From Kitasatospora sp. GAS204B (GTDB lineage Bacteria; Actinomycetota; Actinomycetes; Streptomycetales; Streptomycetaceae), in contig NZ_JARZAG010000019.1 of NCBI RefSeq assembly GCF_029892155.1, positions 113,417 to 177,416 on the forward strand: a DNA stretch of 64,000 nucleotides, read 5' to 3'. Below, piece after piece: positions 40,613 through 48,890 of this stretch. A program made the translations under genes and the position numbers. Positions within the stretch are counted from its first letter, which is position 1, and every line of letters begins with the position of its first letter. Under the pieces are notes generated by a model. The model was not told the DNA's origin. It worked only from the letters and a program-made list of their open reading frames with translations, and did not search any database.

Positions 40613-41770
40613 ATGAGTACCACCACTCACCCCGTGCAGCGGGGGTTCTTCCAGCGGATCGACCGCGAGAAGCTGGTCCTGGCGATCGCCGCTCCGGTGC
40701 TCGCCGTGATCGTCGCCGTGCTGCTCTGCTCGGTGCTGCTGGCCGTCGCGGGCTACAGCCCGTTCCAGGCGTTCCACATCATGACGAACTACGGGACCGC
40801 CTCCGACGGCCAGGTGGCCATCCTCAACAAGGCCACCACCTACTACCTCGCCGGCATCGCGGTCGCCTTCGGCTTCCGGATGAACATCTTCAACATCGGT
40901 GCGGGCGGCCAGTACCAGCTCGCGGCGCTCTTCGCCGCCTACGTCGGTGGCCAGCTCAACCTGCCGTCGTTCCTCGAGATCCCGCTGCTGCTGATCGTCG
41001 CCATGCTGGTCGGCGCCGCGTGGGCGTCGATCGCCGGTGTCCTCAAGGTCACCCGCGGGGTCAGCGAGGTCATCTCGACCATCATGCTCAACGCGATCGC
41101 CGGCGCCGTGATCGGCATGCTGCTGGTGCCGGGCATCTTCGCGCCGGGCAACGGTGGCGGGGTCAGCAACACCGTGCAGACCAAGCTGATGGCCGGCTCC
41201 AGCAACTTCTTCACCTTCAGCACGCAGGGCGGCCAGCTCTACGGCTTCCTGATCATCGCGGTGCTGGTCGGCATCGGGTTCCAGCTGGTCCTCAGCCGCA
41301 CCCGGTTCGGCTTCGACCTGCGGGCCACCGGCCGCTCCGAGGAGGCCGCCGCTGCCAGCGGTGTCAGCGTCAAGCGCATGGTGCTGATCAGCATCTGCGT
41401 CTCCGGCGCGCTGGCCGGTCTGAGCGCCATGCCGGACCTGCTGACGTACTCGCACTACTTCGGCCAGAACTTCGGGCAGACGGTCGGCTTCACCGGCATC
41501 TCGATCGCGCTGCTCGGCCGCAACACGCCGGTGGGCGTCGCCTTCGCGGCGCTGCTGTGGGCCTTCCTGGACGCGACCGCACCGCTGCTGTCGGTGCAGA
41601 ACTTCCCGCCGGAGATCATCCAGGTCATGCAGGGCACCATCGTGATCTGCGTGGTCGTCGCCTACGAGCTGGTGCGCCGCTTCGGCGTCAAGCGCCAGCA
41701 GCAGAAGGTCGGCGCCCAGCTTGCCGCTGCGGCTGCTGCTGCGAACGAGAAGAAGGAGGTGGCGGCATGA
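40613..41770 (+). CDS. Nucleoside-type ABC transporter permease 1
   Basis: A 385-residue polytopic membrane protein of the BPD_transp_2 (PF02653-like) family. Many hydrophobic helices are present, with the conserved region FGFRMNIFNIGAGGQYQLAALFA, VTRGVSEVISTIMLNAIAG and SVKRMVLISICVSGALAGL; the cytoplasmic segment FDLRATGRSEEAAAASGVSV contacts the ATPase. ATG 40613 is chosen because GGGGGAG lies 9 nt upstream. It overlaps permease 2 as ATGA. Confidence 0.9.
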   Translation: MSTTTHPVQRGFFQRIDREKLVLAIAAPVLAVIVAVLLCSVLLAVAGYSPFQAFHIMTNYGTASDGQVAILNKATTYYLAGIAVAFGFRMNIFNIGAGGQYQLAALFAAYVGGQLNLPSFLEIPLLLIVAMLVGAAWASIAGVLKVTRGVSEVISTIMLNAIAGAVIGMLLVPGIFAPGNGGGVSNTVQTKLMAGSSNFFTFSTQGGQLYGFLIIAVLVGIGFQLVLSRTRFGFDLRATGRSEEAAAASGVSVKRMVLISICVSGALAGLSAMPDLLTYSHYFGQNFGQTVGFTGISIALLGRNTPVGVAFAALLWAFLDATAPLLSVQNFPPEIIQVMQGTIVICVVVAYELVRRFGVKRQQQKVGAQLAAAAAAANEKKEVAA

Positions 41771-43035
41771 GTACCGCGACTGAGTCCCGCCCCAAGCAGG
41801 CGGCCACGGCGCCGGGCAAGAACCGCAAGCTCTCCCTCCCGGTCATCCTGCTGCTGATCGCGGGCGCGATCCTGCTCTTCGCCGCCGTGGGTGCCGGCAC
41901 CGGCAACCACGCGCTGACCTCCTCGGGGCAGATCACCGCCGCGATCGGCGCCGCCGTGCCGATCGGCATGGCAGGCCTCGGCGGCCTCTGGTCGGAGCGG
42001 GCCGGTGTGGTCAACATCGGCCTCGAAGGCATGATGGTGGCCGGCACCTTCGCCGGTGCCTGGGTCGGTTTCCTGGTCAATCCGTGGGTCGGGCTGCTGG
42101 CCGCGATCGCGGCCGGTGCCTTCGCCGGTCTGCTGCACGCCGTGATGACGGTCGGCTTCGGCGTCGACCACATCATCGCCGGTGTCGGCATCAACCTGCT
42201 GGTCCCGGGCATCTGCCTGTACATCAACCGGATCTACTACACCGCGTACCAGAGCGCCGGTGCCGGAGCGAGCCAGTCCCCGCCCACCCCGGGGCTGCCC
42301 ACCCTGACCGTGCCCGGCCTCTCCTCCTGGCTGGGGACGATCGAGGGCCACCACTGGTTCTTCGTCTCGGACGTGGCCGGCGTGCTCGGCGGCCTGGTCA
42401 GCAACCTCTCGGTGGTCACCCTGCTGGCGGTCGCGCTGCTGGTCGTGAGCTACTTCGTGCTCTGGCGCACCAGCTTCGGCCTGCGCCTGCGCTCCTGCGG
42501 TGAGAACCCGATCGCGGCCGAGTCGCTGGGCGTCAACGTCTACAAGTACAAGTACATCGCGGTGATCGCCTCCGGCGGCTTCGCCGGTCTCGGTGGCGCC
42601 TACCTCTCGATGGTCGCCTCCAGCATCTACCACGACGGCCAGACCGGCGGTCGCGGCTACATCGGTCTCGCCGCGATGATCTTCGGCAACTGGCTGCCGG
42701 GCGGCCTGGCCACCGGTGCGAGCCTGTTCGGCTTCACCGACAGCCTGCAGCTGCGCGACCCCGGCTCGGTGCACGTGCTGCTGCTGGTGATCGCGCTGAT
42801 CCTGGCGCTGCTGGCGCTCTGGCAGGGCTACCGGCGCAAGCTGATCCCGGCCGTGGTGAGCCTGGTCGCCGCCGCCGGCATGGCCGCCTGGTACGCGGCC
42901 AGCGACGCCGTGCCGCGTCCGCTGATCGTGGCGACGCCGTACATCATCACCCTGGTGGTCCTGGCGATGTCCTCGCAGCGCCTGCGCCCGCCGAAGGCCG
43001 ATGGTCAGATCTACCGCAAGGGCCAGGGCAAGTGA
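41767..43035 (+). CDS. Nucleoside-type ABC transporter permease 2
   Basis: A 422-residue membrane protein paralogous to permease 1. It shows ERAGVVNIGLEGMMVAGTFAG, FGVDHIIAGVGINLL, LRLRSCGENPIAAESLGVNV (ATPase-contact loop) and GRGYIGLAAMIFGNWLPGG. A long non-conserved segment (about 165-205) lies between helices, and the C-terminus has two or three extra helices. The two permeases with the tandem ATPase make the usual heteromeric nucleoside importer. The start overlaps the preceding stop, and its own stop overlaps cdd as GTGA. Confidence 0.9.
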   Translation: MSTATESRPKQAATAPGKNRKLSLPVILLLIAGAILLFAAVGAGTGNHALTSSGQITAAIGAAVPIGMAGLGGLWSERAGVVNIGLEGMMVAGTFAGAWVGFLVNPWVGLLAAIAAGAFAGLLHAVMTVGFGVDHIIAGVGINLLVPGICLYINRIYYTAYQSAGAGASQSPPTPGLPTLTVPGLSSWLGTIEGHHWFFVSDVAGVLGGLVSNLSVVTLLAVALLVVSYFVLWRTSFGLRLRSCGENPIAAESLGVNVYKYKYIAVIASGGFAGLGGAYLSMVASSIYHDGQTGGRGYIGLAAMIFGNWLPGGLATGASLFGFTDSLQLRDPGSVHVLLLVIALILALLALWQGYRRKLIPAVVSLVAAAGMAAWYAASDAVPRPLIVATPYIITLVVLAMSSQRLRPPKADGQIYRKGQGK

Positions 43036-43433
43036 CGGCGCCTCAGCTGCCCGAGATCGACTGGGACACCCTGCGCGCGGCGGCCCGGGACGCGATGTCC
43101 CGGGCGTACGCCCCGTACAGCAAGTACCCGGTGGGCGCGGCCGCGCTGGTCGACGACGGACGCGTGGTCAGCGGCTGCAACGTGGAGAACGCCTCCTACG
43201 GGCTCAGCCTCTGTGCCGAGTGCGGGCTGGTCTCGGCGCTCCACGCGGGCGGGGGCGGCCGGCTGGTCGCGTTCGCCTGCGTGGACGGCGCCGGTCGGGC
43301 GCTGATGCCGTGTGGCCGCTGCCGCCAGCTGCTCTACGAGCACGGCGGCCCGGAACTGCTGGTGGACCTGCCGTCGGGGATCAAGACGATGGCGGAGGTC
43401 CTGCCGGACGCGTTCGGTCCGGAACGGCTGTAG
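43032..43433 (+). CDS. cdd: Cytidine deaminase
   Basis: Deaminates cytidine and deoxycytidine to uridine and deoxyuridine in salvage. The 133-residue tetrameric-type enzyme has GCNVENASYG (substrate-binding), the zinc and catalytic motif C61-A-E63 and PCGRCRQ with C94 and C97 as zinc ligands. It starts with GTG inside the permease stop, so uptake and first catabolic step are co-expressed. Confidence 0.95.
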   Translation: MTAPQLPEIDWDTLRAAARDAMSRAYAPYSKYPVGAAALVDDGRVVSGCNVENASYGLSLCAECGLVSALHAGGGGRLVAFACVDGAGRALMPCGRCRQLLYEHGGPELLVDLPSGIKTMAEVLPDAFGPERL

Positions 43434-43486
43434 GCAGCCGCTGAGGGTCTCCGGATCTCGGTGGATCCGATGGTAGCCGCGCGGGA

Positions 43487-43500
43487 GTGACGCGCGTAGA
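43487..43500. promoter_or_regulatory. Nucleoside-regulon operator, site 2 (deoA)
   Basis: GTGACGCGCGTAGA carries the right 11 bases (ACGCGCGTAGA) of the motif found before add and deoC. It overlaps a possible -10, TAGAGT (43497-43502), and lies 66 nt before deoA. Confidence 0.65.
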
Positions 43501-43508
43501 GTTTGTGC

Positions 43509-43535
43509 GGGGGCGGCTGAGCAGCAGCCGCCCCC
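43509..43535 (+). terminator. Hairpin between cdd and deoA
   Basis: Perfect 11-bp stem (43509-43519 and 43525-43535) with a 5-nt loop. It could end the transporter-cdd transcript. Because it lies downstream of the operator at 43487, it would also be in the leader of a deoA transcript starting there. Confidence 0.6.
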
Positions 43536-43565
43536 GCGCCATTTCGTTCCTTGTGGGAGAAAGCC

Positions 43566-44843
43566 ATGGACGTCATCTCCGTCATCACCGCCAAGCGCGA
43601 CCGCCGCGAGCTGACCGATGATCAGATCGACTGGGTGATCGACGCCTACACCCGCGGTGTGGTGGCCGACGAGCAGATGTCCGCGCTGGCCATGGCCATC
43701 CTGCTGAACGGGATGAACCTGCGCGAGATCAGCCGCTGGACCGACGCGATGATCCGCTCCGGCGTCCGGATGGACTTCGCCGCGCTCGGCACCCCCACCG
43801 CCGACAAGCACTCCACCGGTGGCGTCGGCGACAAGATCACCCTGCCGCTGGCCCCCCTGGTCGCCGCCTGCGGTGCCGCCGTCCCGCAGCTGTCGGGCCG
43901 GGGCCTGGGCCACACCGGCGGCACCCTCGACAAGCTGGAGTCCATCCCTGGCTGGCGCGCGCTGCTCTCCAACGACGAGATGATGCACGTGCTCCGCGAG
44001 TCCGGCGCCGTGATCTGCGCGGCCGGCGACGGGCTGGCCCCCGCCGACAAGAAGCTCTACGCGCTGCGCGACGTCACCGGCACGGTCGAGGCGATCCCGC
44101 TGATCGCCTCCTCGATCATGTCCAAGAAGATCGCCGAGGGCACCGGCGCCCTGGTGCTGGACGTCAAGGTCGGCTCCGGCGCCTTCATGAAGAACCTGGC
44201 CGACGCCCAGGAGTTGGCCCGCACCATGGTGGGCCTGGGCCGCAACGCCGGCGTCAACACCGTCGCGCTGCTCACCGACATGTCGACCCCGCTCGGCCTC
44301 ACCGCCGGCAACGCCCTGGAGGTGCGCGAGTCGGTCGAGGTGCTGGCCGGCGGCGGCCCCGCGGACGTCGTGGAGCTGACGATCGCGCTGGCCCGCGAGA
44401 TGCTCAAGGCCGCCGGCGTGCACGGCAAGGACCCGGCCGACGCCCTCAAGGACGGCTCCGCCATGGACCACTGGCGCCGCCTGATCTCCGCCCAGGGCGG
44501 CGACGTCGACGCCCCGCTGCCGGTCGCCAAGGAGCAGCACGTGATCCCGGCCCCGGCCACCGGCGTGCTGACCGCGCTGGACGCCTACGCGGTGGGCGTC
44601 TGCGCCTGGCGCCTGGGCGCCGGCCGCGCACGCAAGGAGGACCCGGTGCAGGCCGGCGCGGGCGTGGAGATGCACGCCAAGCCGGGCGACGTGGTGACGG
44701 CCGGCCAGCCGCTGCTCACCCTGCACACGGACACCCCGGAGCGCTACGACTACGCGATCGAGGCGCTGGCGGGCGGGGTCGAGGTCTCGCCGCTGGGGAC
44801 GGAGTACACGCGGACGCCGCTGGTGCTGGACCGGATCGGGTGA
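43566..44843 (+). CDS. deoA: Thymidine phosphorylase
   Basis: Cleaves thymidine or deoxyuridine with phosphate to the base and 2-deoxyribose-1-phosphate. The 425-residue protein has the family signature around SGRGLGHTGGTLDKLESIPG (116-135) and the phosphate-binding loop KHSTGGVGDKITLPL (about 81-95). The alpha-domain is N-terminal (VDQMSALAMAILLNGM-like segment) and the C-terminal PYNP domain ends near GDVVTAGQPLLTLH. GGGAGA lies 7 nt before the ATG. Together with cdd and the later deoC it makes a complete deoxynucleoside breakdown route. Confidence 0.95.
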   Translation: MDVISVITAKRDRRELTDDQIDWVIDAYTRGVVADEQMSALAMAILLNGMNLREISRWTDAMIRSGVRMDFAALGTPTADKHSTGGVGDKITLPLAPLVAACGAAVPQLSGRGLGHTGGTLDKLESIPGWRALLSNDEMMHVLRESGAVICAAGDGLAPADKKLYALRDVTGTVEAIPLIASSIMSKKIAEGTGALVLDVKVGSGAFMKNLADAQELARTMVGLGRNAGVNTVALLTDMSTPLGLTAGNALEVRESVEVLAGGGPADVVELTIALAREMLKAAGVHGKDPADALKDGSAMDHWRRLISAQGGDVDAPLPVAKEQHVIPAPATGVLTALDAYAVGVCAWRLGAGRARKEDPVQAGAGVEMHAKPGDVVTAGQPLLTLHTDTPERYDYAIEALAGGVEVSPLGTEYTRTPLVLDRIG

Positions 44844-44901
44844 GATAGCAGGAGTGGTTCCGGTGGGCGGCTCGCGGGGTGCGGGCCGCCCACCGGTGCG
44901 T

Positions 44902-45246
44902 TCAGGGGCGGGGGAGCGGGGGGAAGTCGAGCCCGGCATCGTCGGCCAGGAACCGGAGGAAGGCCTCACCGTCTCCGAAGACCAGGCCGCGCTCGCCGTG
45001 GGCGAGATCCTCCTCGACCTCTCGTTCTTTGGCCTGCCAACCCGGAGTCCAGAACCAGGCCTGGTCAGGCGGAATGGTTGAGGCTGGGATCATGAGGAGG
45101 CGGCCACCTTGGACGGCCATGACGAGGCGGTCGCCCTCCCGCAGTCCGAGCTGCTCCCTGATCGCACGTGGGATGGTGACTGCTCCGTTCTTGCGGAGCG
45201 TGGTAGTCGGGACAGGTGGGAGCGAGCGGCGGTCTGGAGCGGCCAT
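44902..45246 (-). CDS. AbrB/MazE-type antitoxin-like DNA-binding protein
   Basis: A 114-residue protein with a swapped-hairpin AbrB domain: TTLRKNGAVTIPRAIREQLGL then REGDRLVMAVQGGRLLMIP (about 15-55). The C-terminal tail FWTPGWQAKEREVEEDLAHGE and EAFLRFLADDAG resembles antitoxin tails that wrap a toxin (PIN or MazF type). No such toxin gene is adjacent: downstream is the convergent deoA, upstream the divergent HigB-like gene 50 nt away. It is therefore an orphan antitoxin or a free regulator. Confidence 0.8.
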   Translation of the reverse strand: MAAPDRRSLPPVPTTTLRKNGAVTIPRAIREQLGLREGDRLVMAVQGGRLLMIPASTIPPDQAWFWTPGWQAKEREVEEDLAHGERGLVFGDGEAFLRFLADDAGLDFPPLPRP

Positions 45247-45296
45247 GGTGCAACCCTGTCACAGCAGAACGTCGTCGGACGGATACTCTCTGACGC

Positions 45297-45680
45297 GTGG
45301 ACGTGACGCGCTTCGTTGTCGAGCTGGAGCCTGAGGTGCGTCGGTGGCTCGCGGAGCTGCCGGCGCGCCACTATGTCAAGGCGGAAGACTACGTTGATCT
45401 TCTGGCGGACAACCCGACCTTGTTGGGGGAGCCGTACTCGCGCCACCTCGGCGGCGCGGTCCGCGAGTTGCGGTTCTCGCTCGGCCGCGAGGCCACCAGG
45501 ATCACCTATTGGCTCGCGCCGGACCGCCGGGTCGTGCTGCTGACCGTGTTCGTGAAGACGAAGATGCGGGAGACTGTTGAGGTCACCCGGGCTCTCTGGG
45601 CGCAGAAAATCTGCGAGGCTGAGCATGGTGAGGCGCACGAGGAGTTCAGCCGGTCGATCACGGACGAGGAGACGCGATGA
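45297..45680 (+). CDS. RelE/HigB-type toxin
   Basis: A 127-residue toxin of the RelE/ParE superfamily, HigB-like (phage Gp49-type). It shows VVELEPEVRRWLAELPARHY, LLGEPYSRHLGGAVRELRF, the catalytic-core strands TRITYWLAPDRRVVLLTVFVKT and a C-terminal helix. These enzymes cut mRNA on the ribosome. The gene precedes its antitoxin, the HigBA order, and overlaps it as ATGA. The GTG start has no ribosome site; TACTCT at 45284-45289, 7 nt ahead, suggests a leaderless message. Confidence 0.85.
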   Translation: MDVTRFVVELEPEVRRWLAELPARHYVKAEDYVDLLADNPTLLGEPYSRHLGGAVRELRFSLGREATRITYWLAPDRRVVLLTVFVKTKMRETVEVTRALWAQKICEAEHGEAHEEFSRSITDEETR

Positions 45681-46015
45681 ACCACTCCCGGTGGAAGACC
45701 GCGCGGACCCGTGCGCTGCTCGGCGAGCAGGTTGCGGAGGGCCCTGAGGTCGCCGCTCTGCGGTTGGAGATCCGGTATGCGCGTGCGTTCGGGCAGGCGC
45801 TCTATGACCGGCGGACCGAGCTCGGCCTTTCGCGGGCTGAGGTGGCCGGGCGGGCGGGGATGGCGGAGTCGCAGATCGAGCAGATCGAGGGTGGTGACAC
45901 GGTGCCGACTCTGCCGCTGCTGACCCGGCTCGCGGGCGCGCTGGAGGCTGAGTTGGATCTCCATCTGGCGCCGGATGCCGAGGTCGCGCTGCGCTTCCAC
46001 TCTCCCGCTGCCTGA
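45677..46015 (+). CDS. XRE-type antitoxin (HigA-like)
   Basis: A 112-residue protein with a C-terminal helix-turn-helix: YDRRTELGLSRAEVAGRAGM, then AESQIEQIEGGDTVPTLPLL. The N-terminal 45 residues are helical and probably bind the toxin. It overlaps the toxin gene and should both neutralise it and repress the shared promoter, as is known for HigA. Confidence 0.85.
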   Translation: MNHSRWKTARTRALLGEQVAEGPEVAALRLEIRYARAFGQALYDRRTELGLSRAEVAGRAGMAESQIEQIEGGDTVPTLPLLTRLAGALEAELDLHLAPDAEVALRFHSPAA

Positions 46016-46034
46016 CGGCCGCGTGGGCGCCGGG

Positions 46035-46685
46035 TCAGCGTTCCACCCGCAGGCTCAGGCACTGCCAGCTGAGCCGGCGCGGGCCGAAGAACGGTGGGGC
46101 GGGGTGGTAAGTCCCGTCCGATACGGACAGGTTGACGATCAGGTAGGCGTGCCAGTCCTCGCCCACGCCGCGGCCGTCCGAGTAGACGAGGGTGTCGCCC
46201 GCGTGCCAGTCGACGGAGTCGGCGCCGATGGTGGTGCTGAGGTCGAGGGTGGCGCCGGGGGCGACGCCGGCGGCGGCGCCGTGCCAGTAGGAGGAGGTGC
46301 CGGCGATGTGGTTGCTGACCTCCAGCAGGTCGGGGTGGTCGGGGTGGTACTCGAAGACGTCGACCTCGTTGCCGCCGTCCCGCCAGGTCCAGATGGCCGG
46401 CCAGGCGCCGATGCCGGTGGGCAGGGTGACCCGGGCGTGCAGGGTGTCGCCGGCCAGTAGTTGGAATCCCTGCGGGCTGCCCTCGGTGGTGAGCAGGTTG
46501 CAGCTCCACTGGAGGCTGAACCAGCTGCGGGTGGCGGTGAAGCGACCGCCTGGGCAGTGGGCGCCGTTGAGGCGGTCGAGTTTGTGGTCGGCCCGGTTGG
46601 TCGGGCCCATGTTCGGATAGGCGCTGGTTCGGCCCGCCACCCATTGTTCGGTCGAACCGAAGTCCGCGTCGAAGACGATCGCCAT
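46035..46685 (-). CDS. GH16-like concanavalin-fold protein
   Basis: A 216-residue single-domain protein with the GH16 signature GAWPAIWTWRDGGNEVDVFE, giving catalytic residues E107, D109 and E112 (ExDxxE). GH16 enzymes cut beta-1,3/1,4-glucans or galactans. No signal peptide is seen (MAIVFDADFGSTEQWV), which is odd for a polysaccharidase, so it could be non-classically exported, start further upstream, or act on an internal substrate. It is flanked by the HigA gene (convergent) and a PhyH gene. Confidence 0.75.
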   Translation of the reverse strand: MAIVFDADFGSTEQWVAGRTSAYPNMGPTNRADHKLDRLNGAHCPGGRFTATRSWFSLQWSCNLLTTEGSPQGFQLLAGDTLHARVTLPTGIGAWPAIWTWRDGGNEVDVFEYHPDHPDLLEVSNHIAGTSSYWHGAAAGVAPGATLDLSTTIGADSVDWHAGDTLVYSDGRGVGEDWHAYLIVNLSVSDGTYHPAPPFFGPRRLSWQCLSLRVER

Positions 46686-46755
46686 GGCTCTCTCCCTGGT
46701 TCCGCAGGGTGATATGCCCGTTACGTCGTGCGATAACCGCTGGTGGCCGGCCCGT

Positions 46756-47553
46756 TCAGGCGCGGAGCCCGAGCCGCACGGCGCGTTCGACCGGCGAGTG
46801 CGCGCCGTCCGCGCGGTCCAGGTCGAGCGGTGCGGTGGACAGCAGCGGCGGCTGGGCGAGGAAGCGCGGGACGGTGCCGTGGTGCGACTGGGCGCCGTGG
46901 ATCAGGAACGGGTGGCAGAGGTACACGTCCCCGGCCCGCCCGGTGGCGAGCGCCTGCGGGCGGTCCGGCGAGTCGAGCTTGCCGACCTCGTCCATCGCGC
47001 CGCAGAGCTCGAACAGGTTCACCCCGCGCTCGCCGTGGGGCTCCAGGAACGGCGGCACGTCCAGGTGCGAGCCGACCTTGATCCGGGTCGGCGCGCTGTC
47101 GGCGTCGACGTCGGAGAAGAGGAAGAGCATCAGCAACGCCCGGTCCCGGGAGCGGAGGTTGAGCCAGTAACCCTGTTCGCCGGGCGGGGTGTAACTGCCG
47201 TCCACGTGCCACCCCGCGTCGCCCGGGTCCTGCGGGTGCGGGAAGCGGATCGGGAAGGTGCCGAGCCCGGTGCGCGGCAACCAGCGGCCCGGGCCGACGA
47301 GTTGGTCGAAGGCGGCGTGCAGGCGGGGCGTGCCGGCGGCCTGCCGGAACGGTGCGTCCCCGTAGCCGTCCAGGCGCACCACGGGTTGCGTCCAGGTGGC
47401 CGGGTCCTCGGGGTCCAGGCCGGTCTCGCGCCAGAGGAACGCCCGGCACTCGTCGGCGAGTTCGCGCGGGAACGCCTCGGGGAGGTGGACGAAGCCTTCG
47501 GTGACGAAGCGCTCGATCTGGTCATCGGTCAGGACGGCGGCAGCGGCGGACAT
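46756..47553 (-). CDS. Phytanoyl-CoA dioxygenase (PhyH) family protein
   Basis: A 265-residue Fe(II)/2-oxoglutarate dioxygenase. Iron ligands are probably H116 and D118 (GWHVDGSY) and H219 in YLCHPFLIHGAQ, with the Arg of TVPRF binding 2-oxoglutarate. The N-terminus (DDQIERFVTEGFVHLPEAFP) is typical of the family. The substrate is unknown; members hydroxylate lipids, amino acids and natural products. ATG 47553 lacks a strong ribosome site. Confidence 0.82.
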   Translation of the reverse strand: MSAAAAVLTDDQIERFVTEGFVHLPEAFPRELADECRAFLWRETGLDPEDPATWTQPVVRLDGYGDAPFRQAAGTPRLHAAFDQLVGPGRWLPRTGLGTFPIRFPHPQDPGDAGWHVDGSYTPPGEQGYWLNLRSRDRALLMLFLFSDVDADSAPTRIKVGSHLDVPPFLEPHGERGVNLFELCGAMDEVGKLDSPDRPQALATGRAGDVYLCHPFLIHGAQSHHGTVPRFLAQPPLLSTAPLDLDRADGAHSPVERAVRLGLRA

Positions 47554-47620
47554 GGCGCCGATTCTGAGCGGGGGAGGGCGGCGGCGACAACCGGATTTCG
47601 TGCGGGCGGCCGGCCGCGGG

Positions 47621-47785
47621 TCAGCGGCGGTGGCTGCGGACGAGGGCGACCGTGCCGAGGGTGAGCAGGGTGAGGGCGAGCGCGCCGACGGTGAGCAGGC
47701 TCGGGGAGGTGCCGGAGTCGGCGAGGGTGGGGCGGGGTGCGGCGGTGAGGGTGAGGAGCAGGACGGCGGCGAGGGACTGGGGCAT
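47621..47785 (-). CDS. Tiny sortase-substrate-like protein (54 aa)
   Basis: Start ATG 47785 has GGAG 7 nt upstream. The 54-residue product has an N-terminal hydrophobic signal (SLAAVLLLTLTAAPRP), then LADSG, a second hydrophobic helix (SLLTVGALALTLLTLGTVALV) and the basic tail RSHRR. LAxTG is the class E sortase signal of Streptomyces, and LADSG is one substitution away, followed by the expected helix and Arg tail. Almost no mature domain remains between the signals. It may be an exported peptide or a remnant of a longer wall protein. Confidence 0.5.
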   Translation of the reverse strand: MPQSLAAVLLLTLTAAPRPTLADSGTSPSLLTVGALALTLLTLGTVALVRSHRR

Positions 47786-47868
47786 GCGGGGGCTCCGGGT
47801 GGTGGCGGGACGGGTCGCTGCTCACTCCAGTCGAACGGGGATGCGGGAGGCGCGCAGGCGCACCGGGG

Positions 47869-47893
47869 ATGCGGCTCGTCGGGCGAGCCGCAT
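47869..47893. terminator. Hairpin in the intergenic region before the glycosyltransferase
   Basis: Perfect 10-bp stem (47869-47878 and 47884-47893) with a 5-nt loop, in the 257-nt gap between two divergent genes. Its role is unclear; no gene ends next to it. Confidence 0.35.
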
Positions 47894-48042
47894 TCACCCG
47901 GGAGGCGGATGGACCCCGCGTGAACCCCGCCCCCGGCGTGCCCCGTGGACACCGATGTGCGCCTGGTGGCCGGTCCGCGTGCCGGCCCGGCTCGGCGCCG
48001 AGGCAAGCTCGCGCCCTTAGTGGAAGGTTGGTGGCACGTTCG

Positions 48043-48816
48043 ATGGCAGCCCTCGCCATGTTGGTCCCCACGCGTGGCCGGCCGGACAACCTCCGTCGGC
48101 TCTGGCAGGCGTTCACCGAGACGTGCACCACTGCCACGACGCTCATCGCCTGCGTCGACTTCGACGATCCGGTCCTGCCGGGCTACCGCGAGCTCCACGA
48201 GACCGCACGCGGCAACCGTGGAGCGGGCACCGACGGCCCGGAGTTCCACCTCCTCGAAGCGCCGCGCCTGCGGTTGGCCGGCACCCTCAACTACTACGCG
48301 CCGCAGGTCGCCGCCCGTTTCCCCAAGATCGGCTTCCTGGGCGACGACAACGTGCCGCGCACCGTCGGCTGGGATCAGCGCTACGTCGAGGCGCTCGACG
48401 AGCTCGGCACCGGCATCGTCTACGGCAACGACCTCCTCGTCGGTCCGGACCTGCCCACCCAGGTCGCGATGACCAGCGACATCGTGCTGGCCACCGGGCT
48501 GATGGTCCCGCCGGGCATCGTCCACCTGTGGGCCGACAACGCCTGGCTGGAACTCGGACAGGCCCTCGACGGGATCACCTACCTGCCGGACGTCGTGGTC
48601 GAGCACCTCCACCCCTTCGCCCGGAGTGCGGAATGGGATGACGGCTACCGCGAGGCGAACACCAGGGAGCGGTACGACGCGGACCGGGCGGCGTTCGAGC
48701 AGTGGCGCGCCGAGGAGATGGGCCGTTGGGTCGGGCAGATCCGGGCGTATCCGCCCGACGACCACCCGAACCCGTGGCCCGATCGGCTCGCGCTGGCGCT
48801 CGGCGGGGTGTCCTGA
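48043..48816 (+). CDS. Glycosyltransferase-like protein
   Basis: A 257-residue protein resembling GT2/GT-A transferases: LAMLVPTRGRPDNLRRLWQA at the N-terminus, IACVDFDDPVLPGY, a LNYYAPQVAARFPKIGFLGDDNVP segment with the metal-binding Asp-Asp (in pieces), and VVVEHLHPF with a His near the C-terminus. Similar proteins occur in actinomycetes and in actinophages. There is no membrane segment. GTG 48031 and ATG 48043 are both possible starts; neither has an ideal ribosome site. Confidence 0.7.
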   Translation: MAALAMLVPTRGRPDNLRRLWQAFTETCTTATTLIACVDFDDPVLPGYRELHETARGNRGAGTDGPEFHLLEAPRLRLAGTLNYYAPQVAARFPKIGFLGDDNVPRTVGWDQRYVEALDELGTGIVYGNDLLVGPDLPTQVAMTSDIVLATGLMVPPGIVHLWADNAWLELGQALDGITYLPDVVVEHLHPFARSAEWDDGYREANTRERYDADRAAFEQWRAEEMGRWVGQIRAYPPDDHPNPWPDRLALALGGVS

Positions 48817-48890
48817 CCGTACGGGGCCGGGGTCCACTCGCGATGGGTGCGGCACGGCGGGCCGATCCGGGAAGCCGCGATACTGACGCC

